In this document: positions 1-8,868 of the stretch, one piece after another
Layout of the letters: each line of letters begins with the position of its first letter
Numbering within the stretch: position 1 is the stretch's first letter
Assembly (NCBI RefSeq): GCF_003550065.1
Contig: NZ_QXDC01000004.1
Coordinates: 744,001 to 808,000 of the forward strand
Source: Hephaestia caeni
GTDB lineage: Bacteria > Pseudomonadota > Alphaproteobacteria > Sphingomonadales > Sphingomonadaceae
DNA length: 64,000 nt
Direction: 5' to 3'
The notes under the pieces: generated by a model
What the model saw: only the letters and a program-made list of their open reading frames with translations
Told to the model about the DNA's origin: nothing
The model's database searches: none
Position numbers and translations under genes: made by a program

Positions 1-869
1 ACGGTGCGCGCGAGTTCGTCGGTGACCAGCGCCTTGAACACGGCGTCGCGCGGACGCAGCGTCGAGCCGGTGAGCGTCAGCCGGCGGCGCATCACCTCGA
101 ACACCGGGATCGTCGCCACAGCACCGCCCTGCACCGCGATCGAGACGTGGCGGCCGTCGTCGGCGAGGCATTGCAGGTTGCGCGGCACGTAATCGCCGCC
201 GACCATGTCGAGCACCGCCGTCACCCCCGCGCCGCCGGTGATCGCCTTCACCTCGGCGACGAAATCCTGCGTCTTGTAGTTGATCGCGTGATCGGCGCCG
301 AGCGCGCGCGCGGCGGCGCATTTCGCGTCCGAACCCGCCGTCACGATGATCGTCAGCCCGAACAGCGCCGCGAGCTTGATCGCCATCGTGCCGATCCCGC
401 TGGTGCCGCCGTGGACGAGGACGGTGTCGCCCTCGGCGACATAGGCGCGCTCGAACAGGTTGGTCCACACGGTGTAGAGCGTCTCGGGGATCGCCGCCGC
501 CTCGACCATCGACAGCGCTTGTGGCACCGGCAGGCATTGCCCCGCGGGCGCGACCGCATATTGCGCATAGCCGCCACCGGCGACGAGCGCGCAGACCCGT
601 TGGCCGAGCAGTGCCCCGTCGACGCCGGCGCCGAGCGCGACGACCTCGCCCGCGATTTCGAGCCCGAGGATCGACGGCGCACCGGGCGGCGGCGGATAGG
701 CGCCCTTGCGCTGGAGCACGTCGGGGCGATTGACCCCGGCGGCGGCGACGCGAATCAGCACGTCGGCCGGGCCGGGGCGCGGCGTGGGGCGCCGGGCGGG
801 CACCAGCACTTCCGGGCCGCCCCCATTCTCAGGGTCGATCGCGATCATCGTTTCGGGCAGCACGGTCAT
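1..869 (-). CDS. NAD(P)H:quinone oxidoreductase, PIG3-type zinc-free MDR (3' end outside window)
   Basis: Medium-chain reductase that probably reduces quinones with NADPH in the cytoplasm. About 289 residues are visible from the ATG at 869. The N-terminal GroES-like half carries the subfamily signature GVNRPDVLQRKGAYPPPPG, followed by GLEIAGEVVALG. The Rossmann half has the dinucleotide loop HGGTSGIGTMAIKLA. The structural and catalytic zinc cysteines of alcohol dehydrogenases are absent, as expected for the quinone oxidoreductase branch (PIG3 / TIGR02824-like). The frame is open to the first base of the window; the family is about 325-335 residues long, so roughly 40 C-terminal residues are missing. 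The DUF1192 gene next door is read divergently, and the two families often sit together in alphaproteobacteria. The exact substrate is not deducible. Confidence 0.9.
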   Translation of the reverse strand, partial: MTVLPETMIAIDPENGGGPEVLVPARRPTPRPGPADVLIRVAAAGVNRPDVLQRKGAYPPPPGAPSILGLEIAGEVVALGAGVDGALLGQRVCALVAGGGYAQYAVAPAGQCLPVPQALSMVEAAAIPETLYTVWTNLFERAYVAEGDTVLVHGGTSGIGTMAIKLAALFGLTIIVTAGSDAKCAAARALGADHAINYKTQDFVAEVKAITGGAGVTAVLDMVGGDYVPRNLQCLADDGRHVSIAVQGGAVATIPVFEVMRRRLTLTGSTLRPRDAVFKALVTDELART

Positions 870-939
870 GATATCGGGTCCCCCCTTTCCCGCCGGCGCG
901 TTATTGACATCGCGGCCGTGCCGGTCAACGCTTGGCCGC

Positions 940-1137
940 ATGGATTCCGAGGAGAATCTTCCCCTCCGGCGCGACGACCCGCTGACGATGCTGGCGCGTC
1001 AGGATCTCGATCCGCTGTCGGTCGCCGAACTCGACGCGCGGATTGCCGCGCTGGAAGCGGAGATCGGGCGGATTCGTCGCCACCGCGACACCGCCGTTAA
1101 CCATCGCGCAAGCGCCGACGCCTTATTCAAGCGATGA
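940..1137 (+). CDS. DUF1192 family small protein
   Basis: A 65-residue protein of unknown function. The segment DPLSVAELDARIAALEAEIGRIRRHRD matches the DUF1192 pattern: a short N-terminal part followed by one amphipathic, probably coiled-coil helix with alternating Leu/Ile and charged residues. There is no signal peptide or membrane segment. The ATG at 940 was chosen because longer in-frame extensions run antisense into the promoter region of the divergent quinone oxidoreductase gene and do not look like protein. DUF1192 genes are commonly found beside this type of oxidoreductase in alphaproteobacteria, which supports the call. Function unknown. Confidence 0.8.
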   Translation: MDSEENLPLRRDDPLTMLARQDLDPLSVAELDARIAALEAEIGRIRRHRDTAVNHRASADALFKR

Positions 1138-1273
1138 GCGCGAACCGCACCTTCGCGCCGGCGGCGACGCCGACACCGAGGTACGGACGGCTGGCGCTTG
1201 ATGCGAGGCCCCTCGCTTCCGACATGGGAGCAAAGGGCCGCGCGTGCTGTGGCCCGCAAGGAGTGAACCCCTA

Positions 1274-3595
1274 ATGCCGTCTTTCGCCCCCGCGCTCGAA
1301 ACCACGCTGCACAAGGCGCTCGAAGCCGCGAGTTCGCGGCGCCACGAATATGCCACGCTCGAACATCTGCTGCTGGCGCTGGTCGACGACGAGCACGCCT
1401 CCAAGGTCATGGATGCGTGCAGCGTCGATCTCGGCGACCTCAAGGCCACCGTCACGCATTATCTCGATACCGAGCTTGAAGCGCTCAAGGTCGACCAGGC
1501 GACCGATCCCTCGCCCACCAGCGGGTTCCAGCGCGTCGTCCAGCGCGCGATCCTGCACGTCCAGTCGTCGGGCCGCGACGAGGTGACCGGCGCAAACGTG
1601 CTCGTGGCCCTGTTCTCCGAGCGTGAGAGCTACGCGGTCTATTTCCTCCAACAGCAGGATATGAGCCGGCTCGACGCGGTCAGCTTCATCAGCCACGGCG
1701 TCGGCAAGGGCGGTGCGGCCGCCGAAGCGGCGACCCCCAAGGGCGCCGACGAGGAGAAATCCGCCAAGGCCGACAAGACCAAGAGCGAAAGCGCGCTCAA
1801 GCAATTCACGGTCAACCTCAACGAGAAGGCCGAGAACGGCAAGGTCGATCCGCTGATCGGGCGCGGCCCCGAGGTCGATCGCACGATCCAGATCCTGTGC
1901 CGCCGCAGCAAGAACAATCCGCTCTATGTGGGCGACCCCGGCGTCGGCAAAACCGCGATCGCCGAAGGGCTGGCGCGCAAGATCGTCGAAGGCGACGTGC
2001 CCGACGTGCTCAAGGAAGCGGTGATCTATTCGCTCGACATGGGCGCGCTGCTCGCCGGCACGCGCTATCGCGGCGATTTCGAGGAGCGGCTGAAGGCGGT
2101 GGTTTCCGAACTGGAGAAACTGCCCCACGCGGTGCTGTTCATCGACGAAATCCATACGGTGATCGGCGCCGGCGCCACCAGCGGCGGCGCGATGGATGCG
2201 TCGAACCTCTTGAAGCCCGCGCTGTCGGGGGGGACGATCCGTTGCATCGGCTCGACCACCTACAAGGAATTCCGCAACCATTTCGAGAAGGACCGCGCGC
2301 TGCTGCGCCGGTTCCAGAAGATCGACGTCAACGAGCCGACGATCGAGGACACGATCAAGATCCTCGCGGGGCTGCGCAGCGCGTTCGAGAAGCACCATTC
2401 GGTCAAATACACGCCCGACGCGCTCAAGAGCGCGGTCGAATTGTCGGCACGCTACATCAACGACCGCAAGCTGCCCGACAAGGCGATCGACGTGATCGAC
2501 GAGGTCGGCGCGATGCAAATGCTCGTGGCCCCATCGAAGCGCCGCAAGACGATCACCCCCAAGGAGATCGAGGCCGTGATCGCGACGATGGCGCGCATCC
2601 CGCCCAAATCGGTCTCGACCGACGACAAGAAGGCGCTCGAAAGCCTCGAGACCGACCTGAAGCGCGTCGTGTTCGGGCAGAACGAGGCGATCGAGAAGCT
2701 CGCCTCGGCGATCAAGCTGAGCCGCGCAGGGCTTCGCGATCCCGACAAGCCGATCGGCAATTACCTGTTCACCGGCCCCACCGGCGTCGGCAAGACCGAG
2801 GTGGCGCGCCAGCTCGCGAGCATCATGGGCATCCCGCTCCAGCGCTTCGACATGAGCGAATATATGGAGCGCCATTCGGTCAGCCGGCTGATCGGCGCGC
2901 CGCCGGGCTATGTCGGTTACGATCAGGGCGGTTTGCTGACCGACGCGGTCGACCAGAACCCGCATTCGGTGCTGCTGCTCGACGAGATCGAGAAGGCGCA
3001 CCCGGACCTGTTCAACATCCTGTTGCAGGTGATGGACAACGGCAAATTGACCGATCACCACGGCAAGACGGTCGATTTCCGCAACGTCATCCTGATCATG
3101 ACGACCAATGCGGGCGCCTCCGACATGGCACGCGAGGCACTGGGCTTCGGCGTGTCGAGCCGCGAGGGTGAGGATGAGGAAGCGGTGAAGAAGATGTTCA
3201 CCCCCGAATTCCGCAACCGCCTCGATGCGATCGTGCCGTTCAGCTATCTGCCGCCCGAGGTCGTCGCGCGTGTGGTGGACAAATTCATCCTCCAGCTCGA
3301 ACTCCAGCTCGCCGACCGGCAGGTCCACATCCAGCTCGACGATGCGTCGAAGGCGTGGCTCACCGAGCGCGGCTACGACAAGCTCTACGGCGCGCGCCCG
3401 ATGAGCCGCCTGATCCAGGAAAAGATCAAACAGCCGCTTGCCGAGGAATTGCTGTTCGGCAAGCTCCTCCACGGCGGCGAGGTCGATGTCACCGTCAAGG
3501 ACGGCCAGCTCGCGTTCCAGCTCACACCCGCGGCACCCAAGAAGCCGCGCAAGAAGGGCGGCGGCAAGAAAGCCGAGACGATCAAGGCCAAGTAA
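1274..3595 (+). CDS. clpA: ATP-dependent Clp protease ATP-binding subunit ClpA
   Basis: Hsp100 unfoldase that feeds substrates into the ClpP peptidase in the cytoplasm. It has 773 residues, a normal ClpA length. The order is an N-terminal ClpN double repeat (about residues 1-145), a charged Ala/Lys linker, AAA+ module 1 with Walker A GDPGVGKT at 220-227 and the Walker B stretch VLFIDEIHTVIGAG, then AAA+ module 2 with Walker A GPTGVGKT at 501-508 and LLLDEIEKAHPD. The LGF tripeptide at 623-625 aligns with the ClpP-docking loop (IGL in E. coli). The start at 1274 has AAGGAG about 10 bases upstream; an in-frame start at 1244 lacks this. The adaptor gene clpS, often directly upstream in other bacteria, is not in the 136-bp gap before clpA. 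A G+C-rich hairpin follows the stop. Confidence 0.97.
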   Translation: MPSFAPALETTLHKALEAASSRRHEYATLEHLLLALVDDEHASKVMDACSVDLGDLKATVTHYLDTELEALKVDQATDPSPTSGFQRVVQRAILHVQSSGRDEVTGANVLVALFSERESYAVYFLQQQDMSRLDAVSFISHGVGKGGAAAEAATPKGADEEKSAKADKTKSESALKQFTVNLNEKAENGKVDPLIGRGPEVDRTIQILCRRSKNNPLYVGDPGVGKTAIAEGLARKIVEGDVPDVLKEAVIYSLDMGALLAGTRYRGDFEERLKAVVSELEKLPHAVLFIDEIHTVIGAGATSGGAMDASNLLKPALSGGTIRCIGSTTYKEFRNHFEKDRALLRRFQKIDVNEPTIEDTIKILAGLRSAFEKHHSVKYTPDALKSAVELSARYINDRKLPDKAIDVIDEVGAMQMLVAPSKRRKTITPKEIEAVIATMARIPPKSVSTDDKKALESLETDLKRVVFGQNEAIEKLASAIKLSRAGLRDPDKPIGNYLFTGPTGVGKTEVARQLASIMGIPLQRFDMSEYMERHSVSRLIGAPPGYVGYDQGGLLTDAVDQNPHSVLLLDEIEKAHPDLFNILLQVMDNGKLTDHHGKTVDFRNVILIMTTNAGASDMAREALGFGVSSREGEDEEAVKKMFTPEFRNRLDAIVPFSYLPPEVVARVVDKFILQLELQLADRQVHIQLDDASKAWLTERGYDKLYGARPMSRLIQEKIKQPLAEELLFGKLLHGGEVDVTVKDGQLAFQLTPAAPKKPRKKGGGKKAETIKAK

Positions 3596-3603
3596 CGGGA
3601 CGA

Positions 3604-3629
3604 GCGGGGCGGACGGGTTTCCGCCCCGC
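3604..3629 (+). terminator. Hairpin after clpA
   Basis: A perfect 10-bp stem (GCGGGGCGGA / TCCGCCCCGC) with a 6-base loop lies 8 bases after the clpA stop. No clear T-run follows, so it may act as a weak intrinsic terminator or only protect the mRNA 3' end. Confidence 0.55.
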
Positions 3630-3744
3630 ACCTACTTGCGTCCTCCGCAACGCGTCGGGCATGACGTCTTCGGCTGTCGCGTTCGTACAATTTCTTGATT
3701 CCGTGACGTGATAAGCTCTTGTTTTTGCTCTGGGGAGATCGAGC

Positions 3745-4980
3745 ATGGCACGTCATGGTCGCGCGCTGCTGGTGGGTGGCGCGGTGTTGGGAATCGGCGC
3801 GCTCGGGCTCGCGGGGCTGACCGCGCAGCCGCCCGGCGCGACGCCCAAGGCGCGCTATTGGATGGATGTCGCCACGACGAGCGGCTTCATGGGCGGCGGC
3901 GGCAACCCGCTCGCGATGCTGCGCGGCAGCGGCGGCAATGCCTCGCATCAACTCACGCTGCGGCTGGGATCGACCGAAGCGGCGACGGGCGCGCCGGCGG
4001 CGGATCATTTCATGCCCGCCGATATGAAGCTCGGCGTTTCGGTGCCGCTCGTCACGCCGCAACGGACGAGCGGGGCGAGCGACCGGACGTCCACCGACAC
4101 ACCGGACGATTTCCAGCGACCGAAAGGGCGGCTGCTGCTGTTCTGGGGCTGCGGCGTCCATGCCGGGGCAGGCCAGCCGGTCGTGATCGATTTCTCGAAA
4201 CTCGCCCAAGGGCAGATGCCGCCGAATCTGTTCTCGTCGAACGTGCCCGTCGAAACCGGGCCGACCGCCGCCTCCAGCCGCACCTTCGGCGAGTGGCCCA
4301 ACAGCAAGGCCAAGCGCACCACCGTGCCGACGGGCGCATCGCTGATCGGCGACCATCGGGTCGCGGGCAATTACAGCCCCGAGATCAAGTTCGCGCTGAC
4401 GCAGGATTTCATGCCCGCGCTCCGCGCCTCGTCCGCGCCGGGCGCCGACGGGTCGGTCGCGCTGAACTGGCAGCCGGTCGATGCCGCGACCGGCTATTAC
4501 GCGTGGATCATCGGCGCGCAGGGCACCGGCGGCGACGGCGGCGACATGGTCTGGTGGACCTCGGCCGGGCGGCAGGAGTTCGGCGCCGGGCTGACCGACT
4601 GGATCGCACCGGCGACCGTGCGCCGGTTGATCGGCGAGAAAGTGGTGATGCCCCCCAGCCAGACGAATTGTACGGTGCCCGCCGAGGTCAAGGCCGCGGC
4701 CGGCGCGATGATGATGACGCAGCTCTACGCCTACGGCCCAGAGGCCGATTTCTCCTATCCGCCGCGGCCGAAGAACGCGCCCACCGCATGGGCGCCCGAC
4801 TGGACGGCGCGGGTGCGGTATAAATCAAACACCAGCCTGATGCTGGGTATGCCCGGCATGGGCGCGATGTCGGGCGGCAGCGAGCGCGATGACGGCGCGC
4901 GGACGGACGACGCGCCGAAGCAGCAGAAAAAGAAGTGCAAACCCAGCCTGGGCGGGTTCATGAAGGGCAAGATCTGCTGA
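3745..4980 (+). CDS. Hypothetical exported protein
   Basis: A 411-residue protein that I cannot assign to a family. Residues 1-28 form a signal peptide or N-terminal anchor: Arg near the start, then a Gly/Ala/Leu core ending near TAQPPGA. The rest is rich in Gly, Ala, Pro and Thr. A glycine-rich patch (FMGGGGNPLAML) is followed by segments that look beta-rich, such as LLLFWGCGVHAGAGQPVVIDFSKL and YYAWIIGAQGTGGDGGDMVWWTSAG. The C-terminus is basic and cysteine-containing (KKKCKPSLGGFMKGKIC). The ATG at 3745 has GGGGAG about 11 bases upstream. It appears to be a single transcription unit between clpA and a diguanylate cyclase gene. An envelope location is inferred; no enzymatic motif was seen. 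Confidence 0.75.
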   Translation: MARHGRALLVGGAVLGIGALGLAGLTAQPPGATPKARYWMDVATTSGFMGGGGNPLAMLRGSGGNASHQLTLRLGSTEAATGAPAADHFMPADMKLGVSVPLVTPQRTSGASDRTSTDTPDDFQRPKGRLLLFWGCGVHAGAGQPVVIDFSKLAQGQMPPNLFSSNVPVETGPTAASSRTFGEWPNSKAKRTTVPTGASLIGDHRVAGNYSPEIKFALTQDFMPALRASSAPGADGSVALNWQPVDAATGYYAWIIGAQGTGGDGGDMVWWTSAGRQEFGAGLTDWIAPATVRRLIGEKVVMPPSQTNCTVPAEVKAAAGAMMMTQLYAYGPEADFSYPPRPKNAPTAWAPDWTARVRYKSNTSLMLGMPGMGAMSGGSERDDGARTDDAPKQQKKKCKPSLGGFMKGKIC

Positions 4981-5046
4981 TCGGAACGCTGACGAAACGG
5001 ATTGTGCATTTACAATCTGTTGGCGATCTTCGGCTAGGGTCGCCGC

Positions 5047-6738
5047 ATGACGGGGGGTCGTCTCTATCGCGCGCTGGCGCTGATGCTGGCGGCGCTGGCG
5101 TTCATGTTCGGCGCGGAGCGCGTGCAGGCGCAAGCCGGTAACGTCGGCACCCCGCTCAACGTGTGCGTGGCGCGCGCCGCGCCCGGCATGACCGCGCGCG
5201 CGCTGTTCGACGATCCCGCCCGATTCGATTGCACGCGGCGCCAGACCGATTGGGGCGCGGGCGATTTCTGGGTGCTGTCGCAGCCGACCCGGATCGACGC
5301 GGGCCGGGCGTTTCAGGTCCGCATCGCGAGCCTGTGGCAGCAACGCATCACGCTCCATGTCCTCTACGCGGACGGCACGATCGCCCGCTTCGCCATCGAC
5401 GGCCAGGGGGCGACCCGCAACCTCGCGCTCGGCGCGATCATCGCGCAGCGCGTGCCGGCGCGCGCCGATATGTCGGCCGTACGGATGCTCTGGCATGTCG
5501 AGGGAGCATCGAACCTGCGCGGAATCGTGGTCGACCCGCGCATCGCGAAGCTCGGGCAGGCGGCGCGATCGAACCTGACGATGGCGGCATTCTATGCCGG
5601 ATTCGGCGGCATCTGCATCGCGCTGTTCATCTATAACCTCGCGCTGTGGGGCGCCCTGAGGCACCGCTTCCAGCTCGCTTATTGCGCGATGGTCGGCGCG
5701 CTTGCGGCCTATGCGTTCTCCTCCTCGGGCGCGCTGGCCTGGACCTTCCCCGATGTCCTCAACAACGATCGGCTGCGGATCAACTATCTGCTGCTCGCCG
5801 TCTCCGCCGCCGCCGCGGTCGCCTTCGCGCGCAGCTTTTTCGAGGAGCGCATCTTCACGCCGTGGCTCGCGCGCGCCTGCACCGCGACGATCGTGGCACT
5901 GCTCGGCACCGCGGCGCTGTTTGCCGGCCTGGCGCCGTGGCGGATCGCGCTGCTCGACCGGCTCTACGCGCTCGCCTTTCTCGGGCTGCTGGTGCTCACG
6001 GTGCCGATCATGTGGCGGGCATGGCGGATGAAGAGCAACTATCTGTGGTTGTTCGCCGTGGCGTGGGCGATGCCGATCGCGTTCGCCGGCGCGCGCCTCG
6101 CCAACAACCTCGATCTCGTCGCGTGGCATTTCTGGATCGACAATTCGACGATCGCGTCGATGGCGATCGAGGCGATGCTGTCGAGCGTCGCGATCGCCTA
6201 TCGCATCCGCCTGCTGAGCCGCGAACGCGACGCCGCGATCCGCCAGGAAGTCGCCGCGCGCGCGCTTGCCGATACCGATCCGCTGACCGGGCTGCTCAAC
6301 CGCCGGGCCTTCCTGCGCGAGGCGATCGGCCGCACCGGCGACCAGATCCTGCTGCTCGCCGATCTCGACCATTTCAAGCACGTCAACGACACGATCGGGC
6401 ATGACGGTGGCGACGAGGTGCTGTGCCGCTTCGCGCGCGTGCTGCGCACCTCGGTGCCCGAAGGGGCGCTCGTCGCCCGCATCGGCGGCGAGGAGTTCGC
6501 GATCATCGGCGACGCCGGCGCCGGCCTCGCGCCCGAGCAAATCCTCGCGCGGCTCCGCACCGAACGGATGCCGTTCGACCTTACCGTCACCGCCAGCATC
6601 GGCGGCAGCGTCGGGCCGCTGCTGACCGAGCCCGACTGGAAGCAGCTCTACCGCGCCGCCGACCGCGCGTTGCTCGACGCCAAATCCGACGGCCGCGATC
6701 GCGCGCGCGCCGCCTATTCGATCGCGTTTGCCGCCTGA
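5047..6738 (+). CDS. Membrane diguanylate cyclase with 7TMR-DISM-like sensor
   Basis: Makes cyclic di-GMP from two GTP in response to an extracytoplasmic signal (family knowledge). It has 563 residues: signal peptide 1-26 (cleavage near VQAQA), a periplasmic beta-rich domain to about 175 resembling 7TMR-DISM extracellular modules, about seven membrane helices (approximately 178-390), a short linker and a GGDEF domain from about residue 415. The GGDEF entry motif DTDPLTGLLNRRAF, the metal-binding DLDHFKHVNDTIGHDGGDEVL and the active-site GGEEF (480-484) are intact, so it should be catalytic. The inhibitory I-site (RxxD five residues before GGEEF) is replaced by PEGA, so classic product inhibition is unlikely. 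There is no EAL domain. The signal is unknown. Confidence 0.92.
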   Translation: MTGGRLYRALALMLAALAFMFGAERVQAQAGNVGTPLNVCVARAAPGMTARALFDDPARFDCTRRQTDWGAGDFWVLSQPTRIDAGRAFQVRIASLWQQRITLHVLYADGTIARFAIDGQGATRNLALGAIIAQRVPARADMSAVRMLWHVEGASNLRGIVVDPRIAKLGQAARSNLTMAAFYAGFGGICIALFIYNLALWGALRHRFQLAYCAMVGALAAYAFSSSGALAWTFPDVLNNDRLRINYLLLAVSAAAAVAFARSFFEERIFTPWLARACTATIVALLGTAALFAGLAPWRIALLDRLYALAFLGLLVLTVPIMWRAWRMKSNYLWLFAVAWAMPIAFAGARLANNLDLVAWHFWIDNSTIASMAIEAMLSSVAIAYRIRLLSRERDAAIRQEVAARALADTDPLTGLLNRRAFLREAIGRTGDQILLLADLDHFKHVNDTIGHDGGDEVLCRFARVLRTSVPEGALVARIGGEEFAIIGDAGAGLAPEQILARLRTERMPFDLTVTASIGGSVGPLLTEPDWKQLYRAADRALLDAKSDGRDRARAAYSIAFAA

Positions 6739-6836
6739 GCTTGCGGTTCGAAATTCGGCGCCGGCGCGCTCCCCCGCGGGCGCTTGTAGGAGCGGCGGGG
6801 ATCCTGTATCCTTGCCGGCCACGCGAAGGAGGCTCG

Positions 6837-7040
6837 ATGCGCGCGCGCAGAATCGGATTGGCGGTGATCGTCGCGCTGCTGCTCGTGCTGGGCATGCAGC
6901 ACGCGCCCGATATCCGGCTGAGCACCAGCGTGCCGTCGGGGCATGACGCCGTTCAGGTGCAGGCTGTGGTCGATCTCGGCACCACGGCCGGCGCGTTGCT
7001 GTTCACCTGGACGATCGATCACCTCGAACACGCGCGCTGA
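6837..7040 (+). CDS. Small hypothetical membrane or exported protein
   Basis: A 67-residue ORF starting at an ATG with GAAGGAGG about 6-8 bases upstream, a strong ribosome-binding site. Residues 1-20 (MRARRIGLAVIVALLLVLGM) form a signal peptide or signal anchor. The remainder includes a short Ala/Leu-rich stretch (TTAGALLFTWTI) and ends in DHLEHAR. I recognise no domain. It sits between the diguanylate cyclase and the acyl-CoA synthetase on the same strand and may be co-transcribed with either. Support comes from the start signal and hydrophobic leader only. Confidence 0.55.
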   Translation: MRARRIGLAVIVALLLVLGMQHAPDIRLSTSVPSGHDAVQVQAVVDLGTTAGALLFTWTIDHLEHAR

Positions 7041-7077
7041 CGTGCAGTCCGACAGCGGCGTGCCACCCCCCGCACCG

Positions 7078-8766
7078 ATGAACGATCCCGAGCGCGTCTG
7101 GCGCACCGCCTATCGCCATCCCGTGCCGTGGGAAACGCATTTCCCTCCGCAGACGATGGTCGAGCTGTTCGATCAGGCATGCGCCGAAGCGGCGGCGCGA
7201 CCGCTGATCGATTTCCTCGGGCGGGCGTACAACTATGCCGAGACGCTCGACGGCGCCAATCGCGTCGCGAGCGGCTTGAAGGCGCTGGGCTATGGCCCCG
7301 GCGACCGGATCGGGCTGTTCCTCCCCAACGTGCCGCATTACGTCGCAGCCTATTACGGCATCCTCAAGCTCGGCGCGACGGTGGTCAATTTCTCGCCGCT
7401 CTATACGCCGCAGGAACTGGCGCATCAGGTCGCCGATTCGGGGACGAAGCTGCTGTTCACGCTCTCGGCGACAGCCTTGCTGCCGACCGCGCTCGAAGTG
7501 CTCGACAGTTCCGGGCTCGAACGCCTGATCGTCGGGTCGGTCGCAGGCGCGCTGCCGCCGACCAAATCGCTTTTCTATCGCCTGTTCCGCGGCAAGGAGG
7601 TCGCCAAACGCCCCGACGACGCGCGCATCACCGCCTTTTCGGCGCTGATCGACAATGACGGCGCTTACGAGGCGCCCGCGATCGACCCCGACCGCACGAT
7701 CGCGCTGATCCAATATACCGGCGGCACCACGGGGACGCCCAAGGGCGCGATGCTCAGCCACCAGAACCTGTCCGCCAACGCCCGGCAGGTGATGGGGCTC
7801 GATCCGCTGCCCGGCACCGAGGACCGGATCGTCGGTGTGCTGCCGCTGTTCCACGTCTTCGCCAATACCTGCGTGCTCAACCGGACGGTCGCGAACCGCG
7901 GCTGCATCGTCATGCTGCCGCGCTTCCACGCCGGGCAGGTGCTGAGCACACTCGATCGCACCGCTGCGACCGCGCTGCCCGGCGTGCCGACCATGTATCA
8001 GGCGCTGCTCGACGATCCCAGGGTCGGTGCGACCGATTTCGCGCATCTGCGCGTGTGCGTCTCGGGCGGCGCACCGCTGCCGGCCGAACTCAAGGCGAAA
8101 TTCGAGGCGACGGCCGGCGCGCGGCTGGTCGAGGGATACGGCCTGTCGGAAAGCTCGGGCGTGGTCTCGTGCAATCCGTATGAGGGCGACGGCAAATCGG
8201 GCACGATCGGCCAGCCGATCCCCGGCACCCGCGTTCGGCTGGTCGACAAGGACGATCCGCATCGCCCCGCCCCCGAGGGCGAGCCCGGCGAGATCGTCGC
8301 CGCCGGCCCGCAGATCATGCGCGGCTATTGGAACCGGCCCGATGCCGATGCCAAGGTGTTCGTCACCGATGCCGAGGGCACGCGCTGGCTGCGCACCGGC
8401 GATGTCGGCACGATCGACGAGGATGGTTTCATCCGCATCGTCGATCGCCTCAAAGACATGATCGCGGTCGGCGGCTTCAAGGTATTCCCGAGCCAGATCG
8501 AAGCAGTGCTCTACCGGCACCCCGCGGTGAAGGAAGCGCTGGTGATCGGCCTGCCCGACACCTATCGCGGCGAGCATCCGCGCGCCTATGTGACGCTGAA
8601 CGACGGCGCCACCGAACCCCCCGAGGCGCTCACCGCGTGGCTCAACCCGCAACTGGGCAAGCACGAGCGCGTCGATGAGGTCGTCATCCGCACCGCGCTG
8701 CCCAAGACGATGGTCGGCAAATTGAGCCGCAAGGATCTGATCGCCGAGGTGATGGCGGAGAGGTAA
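7078..8766 (+). CDS. Long-chain acyl-CoA synthetase (AMP-forming, FadD-like)
   Basis: Activates carboxylic (probably fatty) acids to acyl-CoA through an acyl-adenylate. It has 562 residues from the ATG at 7078. The P-loop-like AMP motif TGGTTGTPKG is at about 214-223, followed by the A5 motif GYGLSESSG, the A7 motif TGDVGTIDEDGF, the hinge IVDRLKDMIAVGGFKVFP and the C-terminal catalytic lysine context LPKTMVGKLSRKDL. Sequence features resemble the FadD family and the adenylate-forming pimeloyl/long-chain ligases; chain length cannot be read from sequence. An in-frame GTG at 7042 would add 12 residues, and neither start has a strong ribosome-binding site. No fatty acid degradation genes are adjacent, so the pathway assignment is general. 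Confidence 0.92.
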   Translation: MNDPERVWRTAYRHPVPWETHFPPQTMVELFDQACAEAAARPLIDFLGRAYNYAETLDGANRVASGLKALGYGPGDRIGLFLPNVPHYVAAYYGILKLGATVVNFSPLYTPQELAHQVADSGTKLLFTLSATALLPTALEVLDSSGLERLIVGSVAGALPPTKSLFYRLFRGKEVAKRPDDARITAFSALIDNDGAYEAPAIDPDRTIALIQYTGGTTGTPKGAMLSHQNLSANARQVMGLDPLPGTEDRIVGVLPLFHVFANTCVLNRTVANRGCIVMLPRFHAGQVLSTLDRTAATALPGVPTMYQALLDDPRVGATDFAHLRVCVSGGAPLPAELKAKFEATAGARLVEGYGLSESSGVVSCNPYEGDGKSGTIGQPIPGTRVRLVDKDDPHRPAPEGEPGEIVAAGPQIMRGYWNRPDADAKVFVTDAEGTRWLRTGDVGTIDEDGFIRIVDRLKDMIAVGGFKVFPSQIEAVLYRHPAVKEALVIGLPDTYRGEHPRAYVTLNDGATEPPEALTAWLNPQLGKHERVDEVVIRTALPKTMVGKLSRKDLIAEVMAER

Positions 8767-8770
8767 CTTC

Positions 8771-8865
8771 GTCACCCCAGCGAAGGCCGGGATCTATCTC
8801 TGTCGCGCCCGACGATGACGTTGGCGGCGAGAGACATGGATGCCAGCCTACGCTGGCATGACGGG
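8771..8865. repeat. REP-like palindrome pair between convergent genes
   Basis: The gap between the convergent acyl-CoA synthetase and aldehyde dehydrogenase genes holds GTCACCCCAGCGAAGGCCGG (from 8771) and a perfect hairpin ATGCCAGC-CTAC-GCTGGCAT (8840-8859) followed by GACGG. Related motifs recur at 22691-22714 and 62389-62452, which points to a dispersed REP family. It could also act as a bidirectional terminator. Confidence 0.6.
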
Positions 8866-8868
8866 CGA

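Noticed and set aside
1271..3631. A 786-codon open frame antisense to clpA
   Set aside because: It mirrors the clpA codons of a high-GC gene, has no family resemblance or start signal, and its composition is Arg/Asp/Leu-rich in the manner of antisense frames.
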